This document shows, piece after piece, positions 34,390 through 39,821 of a stretch of 39,821 nt of DNA. The stretch is taken from contig JAGRBZ010000023.1 of NCBI GenBank assembly GCA_020433805.1, forward strand, positions 1-39,821, read 5' to 3'. The stretch's first letter is position 1. Every line of letters starts with the position of its first letter. Made by a program: the position numbers and the translations under genes. Source of the stretch: Anaerolineae bacterium (GTDB lineage Bacteria; Chloroflexota; Anaerolineae; 4572-78; J111). A model generated the notes under the pieces. That model worked only from the letters and a program-made list of their open reading frames with translations. It searched no databases and was not told the DNA's origin.

Positions 34390-35136
34390 GTGGCATCTAT
34401 GGCGCAGCCGGCAACCTTAATCAAAAATTTTTCCAACGGTCAGCGAGCCTTGGCCATTCGAGTCGACCAAGAAACCGACCCGGCCACCGTCATCGAAGCT
34501 TTAAACTTGCCCCCATGCCGTCGCCTTTTAATGCTATCGGGCGGAGCCAACAATATGGCGGCGGATAAAATGACCTATCTAAAAAATCTATTTGTGGCCG
34601 TTGGCAAAATGATTGTCAAGCATGGCGTAACGGTAATCGACGGCGGTACCGAATCAGGCGTAATGAAGCTGATGGGTGAAGCTTTAGGTCAAGCCGGTCG
34701 CAAGGTAACACCTCACATTGGTGTGTTACCTGCCCATGCCGCCGTTGCGGACGACGGCACCAAGGCTGAAGACATCCTTGATCCTAACCATTCCAATTTT
34801 GTATTGGTTGAGGGTGATGCTTGGGGTAGCGAAGTGGAGCAGATGTACCGATTGGCCGACTATCTCTCGCAGCAGGTGCCCTCCCTGGCCCTACTCGTAA
34901 ACGGTGGGCAGGTTGCCCTTCAGGAAGTCGAGCTAAACATCCGGCAGGGACGTGAGATTGTTGTCTTAGTCGGCAGTGGTCGCCTGGCTGATGATATAGC
35001 CCAGGCTTTACACAACCCTGAGCAAATTTCTTCTGAACGTATAAAAGCAGTCGCCGCAACAGGGCGATTTATCCTCTTCAATATAGAAGACTCTCCCGAC
35101 AAGCTAGTTGCGCTGTTCGAAAGAAAACTTTTATAG
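34390..35136 (+). CDS. LSDAT-type SLOG-domain protein
   Basis: 248-residue single-domain protein of the SLOG superfamily, LSDAT type (the domain shared by prokaryotic conflict proteins and the N-terminus of TRPM channels). Visible motifs: LMLSGGANNM (47-56), TVIDGGTESGVMKLMGEAL (81-99), HIGVLPA (109-115), LDPNHSNFVLVEGDAWGSEVE (near 130-150), and LLVNGG (near 170). These glycine-rich loops form the proposed nucleotide-ligand pocket. No membrane segment or effector domain. The start may be GTG at 34390 or ATG at 34399; the GAGTGG before the latter is a weak ribosome site. It lies 2.7 kb from the SLATT/SLOG fusion gene, with which such a sensor could cooperate. Confidence 0.85.
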   Translation: MASMAQPATLIKNFSNGQRALAIRVDQETDPATVIEALNLPPCRRLLMLSGGANNMAADKMTYLKNLFVAVGKMIVKHGVTVIDGGTESGVMKLMGEALGQAGRKVTPHIGVLPAHAAVADDGTKAEDILDPNHSNFVLVEGDAWGSEVEQMYRLADYLSQQVPSLALLVNGGQVALQEVELNIRQGREIVVLVGSGRLADDIAQALHNPEQISSERIKAVAATGRFILFNIEDSPDKLVALFERKLL

Positions 35137-35223
35137 ATAGCCGGCTATCACCGCGCGGCACATATGGTATCCGAATCTGGCTCACTATTATAATCAAGCG
35201 TGGTGAGCAATAAGATCATCAGA

Positions 35224-36009
35224 CTAAGAATCTAGCCCCAAACGCAAACGAAATAGGGTTTTGACATAATTGACGCCCCGCTTGAGGTAGCCCCAGGCAT
35301 TTTGGGCAGTTTTGCTTTCTCCAGCCATACGAGGGACGCAGACATAAGGGATTTCGCGAATAGTGCAACCGGCTTGTTTGGCGCGATAGAGCATGTCGAT
35401 ACAGTATTCTCCGTAATCGCCTTGCAATTCGAGATTGTTGAAAACGCTTTTACGAGCCAGTACAAAACCGCTGGTATAATCTTTGATCGACCAGCCTAGC
35501 ATAAGCCCGGCCCAGAGATTAATCGTCCGCGAGAAGAGCCGCCCGGTTAATGTATGGGCTACGTCGCTGCCACCCGGCACATAGCGCGAGCCAATGGCAA
35601 CATCGGCTCCATCAGCCAGAGCCTGAGCTAGCCACGGCCAATCCTCCGGCGGCATGCTCATATCACAATCCATCCAGCCAATCCACTCACCTCGCGCATC
35701 GCGGATGCCACGATTAAGGGCGCTCGTCAGGCCGCGTTCGGTCCGGCGATGGATAACCCGCACTTGTTCGTCGGTTTCGGCTACCTTGGTTGCCAACTCC
35801 CACGTTCTATCCGGCGAATCGTCGTCGACTACCATCACTTCAATCCCACCCGGATAATTGCCCAAAGCATCGATTGTCCGCCGAATGAGCTTTTCAATAT
35901 TCCCGGCTTCATTATAGGTGGGCAGCACAATCGTTATTTGAGGCGATGCCTCGAGTTGTTCAGCCATACGGTCTACGGCGCTATCTGCCGTTGATAAGGA
36001 AGGATTCAC
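35224..36009 (-). CDS. Polyprenyl-phosphate mannosyltransferase-like GT2 enzyme
   Basis: 261-residue family-2 glycosyltransferase of the dolichyl-phosphate-mannose synthase (DPM1) type. Motifs: VLPTYNEAGNI (28-38), VVDDDSPDRT (60-69), MDCDMSMPPE (metal-binding DxD, 113-122), GSRYVPGG (140-147) and DYTSGFVLARK. It would transfer a sugar from a GDP-sugar to a polyprenyl phosphate at the inner face of the membrane. There are no C-terminal membrane helices, as in the soluble short form of the family. GTG start preceded by GGGGA. A TATAAT (36045-36050) with TTGCGC 16 bp upstream is a plausible promoter. It stands alone, between the accessory block and the tRNA gene. Confidence 0.92.
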   Translation of the reverse strand: MNPSLSTADSAVDRMAEQLEASPQITIVLPTYNEAGNIEKLIRRTIDALGNYPGGIEVMVVDDDSPDRTWELATKVAETDEQVRVIHRRTERGLTSALNRGIRDARGEWIGWMDCDMSMPPEDWPWLAQALADGADVAIGSRYVPGGSDVAHTLTGRLFSRTINLWAGLMLGWSIKDYTSGFVLARKSVFNNLELQGDYGEYCIDMLYRAKQAGCTIREIPYVCVPRMAGESKTAQNAWGYLKRGVNYVKTLFRLRLGLDS

Positions 36010-36242
36010 AATATTTCCCCAAAGATTTATTAGTAAACCAGTAGATTATAGTTGTGACTCGGAAGGGCGCAATAATAGGCATTCTTCTCGCTTTCAGCAA
36101 TTCTCACTATGACGATTAAGCCTCGAAAGGTTTGCAAAAATCAGAGAGAATCGTTATATTAAGGTTATGGACAGGCTTTATTCATCGCTCCTGAATAAAA
36201 TCTTTCAGGTCTAGGAATAAGGTTAGAGTTTCTGTATAGCTA

Positions 36243-36271
36243 TTGACATTCGCCAATTTTGGCTCTATAAT
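36243..36271 (+). promoter_or_regulatory. tRNA-Gly promoter
   Basis: Consensus -35 TTGACA (36243-36248), 17-bp spacer and -10 TATAAT (36266-36271), putting the transcript start at or one base before the tRNA 5' end. The -10 hexamer overlaps the TAG stop codon of the recombinase frame on the other strand (36265-36267). Confidence 0.85.
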
Positions 36272-37890
36272 TGTGTACGCGGGTATAGTTCAGCGGTAGA
36301 ACGCAACCTTCCCAAGGTTGATGTCAGGGGTTCGAACCCCCTTACCCGCTCTAAACAAAGACCGTACATATTAAATTTGTAATGTAAGCGGGCGACACCT
36401 CCGCCCACCTCGACCCGCTCAAGGTACTGCTTCAGTACCTTTTGGCGGGCCGCAATCTCTCCGCCGGTCAAAACCTCACGCTGACCGGCCAAAATATCGA
36501 CTACCTCTGCCGGGTTGGTTGTTATCTCCGCTTGTTGGGCCTCACGTTCAAGCTGAACCAGCTTACGCTCCGCAACCGCCCGCTCTGTCTCGCGAGCCTC
36601 GATTTGTCGGGCGATAGTCATGCTTGGCGTCATTTCCGCCATTTGCAGCAAATTAACCAGTACCTTATCAAGCTTTACCAGCTCCGCCTTGACCAGCTCG
36701 CGCTCACGCTGGGCGCGGTTGTCATCAGCGAGGTAGGAGTTAACCCGCTCAACCAACTGCTCAACAAAGTCCGGGGTCAGAATGCGACTGCAAACAGCTT
36801 CGGTGACTGCTGCCTCTACACGACGAGCCGGTACTATCGAAGCCGGGCAACGGTCGCTGTCTACTTTCTTTGACCGGCATCGATAGTACTGCCAACCATT
36901 GCGCCGCCGGTCGCGCTCGCCATGCATCGCCGATTTGCAGTAAATACACTTGCATAGCCCGCTCAAAAGATACCGGGTTCGGCCCGCCTTCGGATGAGAC
37001 TTATCCTTGGGCCATGTCTTTCCCTTTTTTGGTCGCTTGTAGTGTAGTGCCTGCACGGCCTCCCATTGCTCCGCCGTCGCCAGCGCGGGTACAAAGTCCT
37101 CGTACACCCGCCCGCTGTACTGCATTGTACCGATGTAAATCTGATTGCGAAACATATGCGAGTAGGTACTGGACGAACTGGCGTTATCGGGAAACAGGCG
37201 CAGCTCACGCTCAATCTCGACATAGCTCGCCCGCTCGGCTCGCATCTGCCAGGCTCGCTGTCCCAGCTCCCACGTTGCCGCGTCCGGTACTAGCCGCTGT
37301 ACAATGCGCGGCTTGCTATCGTTGCGGACCAGACCGGTGTCGTACTGCTCACCAACAAAAAAGGTAGGTGGCGCGCCGGGAAAGATGCCGATATAGTTAC
37401 CCTGGTTGTCTTTGAGACCGACCAAGAATTGCATGCCCCGCTTGACGTCCTTGCGTAAATCTTCTAAATCCTGCGCCGCTTTCCATTCCAGTAGTGCCTC
37501 AATAGGTCGCCCGATCAGGCCGTCCGGTATGTTGTCGGTCAGACTGATGAGCCGGTACCCGCGCCGCCGAAAGTCGGCTTTGTAGTACGGTGCATCATCG
37601 GGATTACGCGAAAAGCGCTTTGTATCCCAATAGATGATCGCCTCGACTAACGGTTTTTTTGACCGCCGGGCCGCCTCTACCATCGCCAGAAACTCATCAC
37701 GCCCGGCCACAGTTCCGCCCGACTGCGCAACATCACGAAAGACGCGAGCGATGGTGAGCCGGTAATGCTCGCAGTAACCGAAGATAAACGCCTCTTGTGA
37801 GGCCGTGTCTTGCCCATCGCCACCGGAATCTCGCAGATAGAGCCAGACCGGATCGCCGGGTTGAAGCGGGCAAGGTGGATATGATTTCAT
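36265..37890 (-). CDS. Large serine recombinase (integrase) running antisense through tRNA-Gly
   Basis: 541 residues. Resolvase catalytic domain about 14-155: nucleophile Ser22 in YLRDSGGDGQD (the usual YxRxS), then YWDTKRFSRN and the LxEWxxxxDLEDLRKDVKRGM helix. Recombinase domain about 165-285; zinc beta-ribbon about 305-350 with Cys pairs (CKCIYC and CRS...C); long coiled coil about 380-455. The enzyme joins attachment sites to insert or excise its element. Residues from about 514 on (RVRGFEPLTSTLGRL...) are the reverse translation of the tRNA-Gly gene and its promoter, so the natural end was set by the insertion site. ATG start, two bases after the stop of a small upstream gene. Confidence 0.93.
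   Translation of the reverse strand: MKSYPPCPLQPGDPVWLYLRDSGGDGQDTASQEAFIFGYCEHYRLTIARVFRDVAQSGGTVAGRDEFLAMVEAARRSKKPLVEAIIYWDTKRFSRNPDDAPYYKADFRRRGYRLISLTDNIPDGLIGRPIEALLEWKAAQDLEDLRKDVKRGMQFLVGLKDNQGNYIGIFPGAPPTFFVGEQYDTGLVRNDSKPRIVQRLVPDAATWELGQRAWQMRAERASYVEIERELRLFPDNASSSSTYSHMFRNQIYIGTMQYSGRVYEDFVPALATAEQWEAVQALHYKRPKKGKTWPKDKSHPKAGRTRYLLSGLCKCIYCKSAMHGERDRRRNGWQYYRCRSKKVDSDRCPASIVPARRVEAAVTEAVCSRILTPDFVEQLVERVNSYLADDNRAQRERELVKAELVKLDKVLVNLLQMAEMTPSMTIARQIEARETERAVAERKLVQLEREAQQAEITTNPAEVVDILAGQREVLTGGEIAARQKVLKQYLERVEVGGGVARLHYKFNMYGLCLERVRGFEPLTSTLGRLRSTAELYPRTQL
36279..36350 (+). tRNA. tRNA-Gly (anticodon CCC)
   Basis: 72-nt cloverleaf: acceptor GCGGGTA/TACCCGC, D arm GTTC-AGCGGTA-GAAC, anticodon stem CAACC/GGTTG with loop TTCCCAA (anticodon CCC, reads GGG), variable loop ATGTC, T arm AGGGG-TTCGAAC-CCCCT, discriminator T. 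CCA is not encoded. Its 3' half is the likely attachment site of the element to its right. Confidence 0.97.
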
Positions 37891-37892
37891 AG

Positions 37893-38060
37893 TCAGGCTG
37901 CCTCTTTTCGCTCCATTTTAGCACGATTTTTCTGATTGCGCACCCGCCGATCTCGCACGGCATCAGCAATGGCGCGAGCCAGGCTGTCGAGAGCTGCGGC
38001 GTGGAGGTCGATAAGGTCGCCGGGGCCGGGTTGTTCATGGATTTGGATTTGGTTGGTCAT
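37893..38060 (-). CDS. Small basic protein (55 aa) upstream of the recombinase
   Basis: 55 residues, MTNQIQIHEQPGPGD at the start and a strongly basic helical end (DAVRDRRVRNQKNRAKMERK). Its stop is two bases before the recombinase ATG, so translation is probably coupled. Small basic proteins next to serine integrases are sometimes recombination directionality factors, but I see no specific motif; an accessory DNA-binding protein is also possible. Low complexity at this length limits certainty that it is expressed. Confidence 0.55.
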   Translation of the reverse strand: MTNQIQIHEQPGPGDLIDLHAAALDSLARAIADAVRDRRVRNQKNRAKMERKEAA

Positions 38061-38101
38061 TTTGCAAATGCCTTTAGCTAAGATAATTGAAGTTATTTAC
38101 G

Positions 38102-38821
38102 CTAAAATAAACCTGGCTGAATCGGCGTATGCTCACCGAGCCGAAACAGGCGTTCTGTTCTGGCTTCACGCCCGTTGTCGACAGTGCGCATTTCCGTTTT
38201 GGTCGGCATCTCTAGAATACATGTAAAGTCGTCAGGCGCTTGATACTCAGATACAATAACGGTATGCCCGCAGGTTTCCATCAAGCGAACACGATCCCAA
38301 AATTTGATAGTACTAAACTTTGGTACAGCCCCATAGCCGGTTGTGTCATCATATGGTGGATCGCAGTAAATTAGACAACTAGACGTTGGGGGATAACAGG
38401 TCAAAAAGTCGGCAGCAAAAAAATGAACATTCTCAAACCATTTCGATTTGTCTAAGAGGCTACGTTTAACCATTTTGGGAGACGTATTACCCCGCGCGTA
38501 CCCCCCAAACCACTTGCCGCCAAAGCTACACCCAAACCCCACAAACGCCGTTAGCGCCGCATCGTAGCCACCTGACCGAGCGATTGCGTATTGTTCTTCA
38601 GTAACCACCGCTGGCGGCTCCCATCCACGTTGTAACCGTTGCCACATAAATATCAACGCTTGGTTTGCATCGCTGGCAAAAATCGGCTCACCACGAACAC
38701 GCGCCAAAACCCAACCGGCTCCAACAAACGGCTCCCAATAGGGTTGCCCCGGCTGGCGTATGGTGTTGATACATCCGGCTATCTGTCTAGCCGTTCGTGA
38801 TTTACCGCCTAAGTATCGCAT
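38102..38821 (-). CDS. D12-class DNA adenine methyltransferase (Dam-like)
   Basis: 239-residue N6-adenine DNA methyltransferase. Motif X is RYLGGKSR (2-8), motif I (AdoMet) is WEPFVGAGWV (29-38), motif IV (catalytic) is DPPY (154-157). It is shorter than E. coli Dam and its recognition domain (about 60-140) is not recognisable to me, so the target site is unknown. No restriction endonuclease is adjacent, which points to an orphan methyltransferase of a mobile element, perhaps protecting it from host restriction. Located between the HerA-like gene (48 bp) and the small 55-aa gene (41 bp) on one strand. Confidence 0.92.
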   Translation of the reverse strand: MRYLGGKSRTARQIAGCINTIRQPGQPYWEPFVGAGWVLARVRGEPIFASDANQALIFMWQRLQRGWEPPAVVTEEQYAIARSGGYDAALTAFVGFGCSFGGKWFGGYARGNTSPKMVKRSLLDKSKWFENVHFFAADFLTCYPPTSSCLIYCDPPYDDTTGYGAVPKFSTIKFWDRVRLMETCGHTVIVSEYQAPDDFTCILEMPTKTEMRTVDNGREARTERLFRLGEHTPIQPGLF

Positions 38822-38869
38822 AATCGACCCAAGCTAAGATAATAAACTTTATTCACTCTACCCCACCCC

Positions 38870-39742
38870 CTAAAACGGCAACCGGCCCTGAATAACCGGC
38901 GTCTGCCCGATATGCTTCGTCCGCCGCTTCCGCACATACACCAAATGCAGCATCGTCCCAATCCGGCAATAAAACTGCCCCGTCCGCAAATCCATTAGCT
39001 CCCCAAAGCCCGGCGTATCCCACACCCGCGTCGGCTCAAGCCCCGCCGGCACCCGGCCCCGGCCATTGCGCTGCGGCAGCACCAGCGACGGCGCGACGGC
39101 CTCATAATCAAGATGATCTTCGATATGGCCGATAAAGTGCAGGTTGCACTGCGAGCGGACGTCGGCCTCTAAATCGCGAGGCCGCTGGCTGCTTAGTAGC
39201 AGGTTGATGCCATTGCGCCGCCCCAGCCTGGCAATATCGGCGGTTACGTACAACGACTCCGCATCCTGCGACCGTTTGGCCGGGGCGAAGATATGGGCCT
39301 CCTCGATGCCCATGAACATCGGCAGCCGGGTCTTTTGCTGATAGCTGAGCAGTCGCCGGGCCAGCCAGGTGTAGGCCACCCGCTTGTCGCTCATGGCGTT
39401 CAGGCCGGAGAGGTCGACGACTACGCTGCGGTTTTTGGCGAGCTGCCGGATCGCGACTTCGCACCAGTCGTTTGCCGGGTAGATCAGCTCGGCATCGCCC
39501 CCGCTGCAGCTAACAACGGTCACGTCGCCCAGCTCACGCAGGCTGCGAAAGTCGTCCATCGGATCGATGATGAGGTAAGGGATATGTAGCCGATGCAGCT
39601 CCTCGTAAATGACCGCGCATAGGTTGGTTTTGCCGCCGCCGGACTGGGCGGCAATGACGGCGCGTAGGCCCTGCGTTTGCCAGCGGTCGGCTGCGAGGTT
39701 GAGGGCGAATATGTCGTTGAGGTTGATGGATAGGTCGGTCAT
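38870..39742 (-). CDS. HerA/VirB4-like P-loop ATPase of a mobile element
   Basis: 290-residue ATPase of the HerA/FtsK superfamily. Walker A variant AAQSGGGKTN (31-40), Walker B with catalytic acid FMGIEEAH (143-150), the sensor segment INLLLSSQRPRDLEADVRSQC and a late Arg-rich finger region. Such enzymes pump DNA or process ends; in phages and integrative elements they are found with packaging or transfer functions. No nuclease partner (NurA) is in the window. It belongs to the minus-strand gene run that ends in the recombinase. Confidence 0.85.
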   Translation of the reverse strand: MTDLSINLNDIFALNLAADRWQTQGLRAVIAAQSGGGKTNLCAVIYEELHRLHIPYLIIDPMDDFRSLRELGDVTVVSCSGGDAELIYPANDWCEVAIRQLAKNRSVVVDLSGLNAMSDKRVAYTWLARRLLSYQQKTRLPMFMGIEEAHIFAPAKRSQDAESLYVTADIARLGRRNGINLLLSSQRPRDLEADVRSQCNLHFIGHIEDHLDYEAVAPSLVLPQRNGRGRVPAGLEPTRVWDTPGFGELMDLRTGQFYCRIGTMLHLVYVRKRRTKHIGQTPVIQGRLPF

Positions 39743-39752
39743 TGTGTTATTC

Positions 39753-39821
39753 TTACTCTAGATCTCCGATGTATTCGACGAAATCTTTACCTAATTTATT
39801 TCGGCAACGTCCGCAGCGATA
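39753..39821 (-). CDS. Partial gene: C-terminus of a zinc-knuckle protein
   Basis: The window edge cuts this frame. Only the last 22 codons are seen, starting Tyr-Arg-CGRC and ending with Glu-Tyr-Ile-Gly-Asp-Leu-Glu. A CxxC pair is present, suggesting the second half of a small zinc ribbon, as in Com-like or other phage zinc-finger proteins. It ends 10 bases before the HerA-like start codon, so it belongs to the same unit. Confidence 0.5.
   Translation of the reverse strand, partial: YRCGRCRNKLGKDFVEYIGDLE

Larger units (their letters stand above)
34049..34398. other. Divergent promoter region between the protease operon and the LSDAT gene
   Basis: About 350 bp without a supported gene. It carries one promoter on each strand (34241-34269 minus, 34309-34337 plus). 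On the minus side the transcript leader to the propeptide-like gene would be about 185 bases. No other motif recognised. Confidence 0.6.

Noticed and set aside
36265..36350. Conserved C-terminal domain in the recombinase (RGFEPLTS...)
   Set aside because: This peptide is the reverse-strand translation of a tRNA T arm and anticodon arm, not a protein domain.
37733..38038. Open frame of 101 codons overlapping the start of the recombinase
   Set aside because: A 55-codon frame at 37893-38060 fits better: clean stop-start junction with the recombinase and a sensible protein composition.

Overview
The window looks like chromosomal DNA of a free-living bacterium with respiratory Complex I. My best guess is Chloroflexota (Anaerolineae-like). 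This rests on gene style: a fused NuoC-NuoD, a complete nuoA-to-nuoN set, LexA operators of the AGAAC-N4-GTTCT type, and cytosolic GAF/GAF/PAS histidine kinases. Taxonomy is an inference; there is no rRNA here.

Layout. (1) 90-2327, minus strand: a compact cluster of an FtsK/SpoIIIE-like ATPase, a two-TM membrane protein and two small unknown proteins, closed by a strong hairpin terminator. (2) 2552-4131, minus: two LexA paralogues, each behind a sigma70-type promoter with a LexA operator in the -35/-10 spacer. The upstream one (3405-4043) is a normal self-cleaving LexA. The other (2552-3187) has lost the catalytic Ser and Lys. (3) 4227-5087, minus: a lone receiver-domain protein and a STAS-domain protein. 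(4) 5164-20491, minus: the operon nuoA-B-CD-E-F-G-H-I-J-K-L-M-N, about 15 kb, driven by a near-consensus promoter at 20558-20586. nuoJ is split by a frameshift and carries an unusual cytosolic tail. A nested palindromic, MITE-like element sits between nuoI and nuoJ.

(5) 21100-28043, plus: a lipoprotein that also has an LPxTG-like C-terminus, an M1-type metallopeptidase lipoprotein, an orphan CpaF/TadA-type secretion ATPase, and a GAF-GAF-PAS histidine kinase. (6) 28347-35136: a conflict-system-like accessory block. Its centre is a 1114-residue protein that joins two SLATT-like membrane modules, a nucleoside-deoxyribosyltransferase/TIR-like domain, a TRAFs-binding-like TPR region and a C-terminal SLOG-like domain. 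Around it are a Doc/Fic toxin with a frameshifted antitoxin, a cytosolic-looking subtilase with a separate paralogue of its own propeptide, and a second SLOG protein of the LSDAT type. This is the most promising candidate for an undescribed system.

(7) 35224-36009, minus: a dolichyl-phosphate-mannose-synthase-like glycosyltransferase. (8) 36279-39821: tRNA-Gly(CCC), followed by an integrated element read towards it. The element's large serine recombinase runs antisense through the whole tRNA gene. Behind it come a 55-residue protein, a Dam-type adenine methyltransferase, a HerA-like ATPase and the end of a zinc-knuckle protein. The element continues past the window.

Family names come from reading motifs in the translations; no database search was possible. 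No rRNA, CRISPR array, or transposase was seen.
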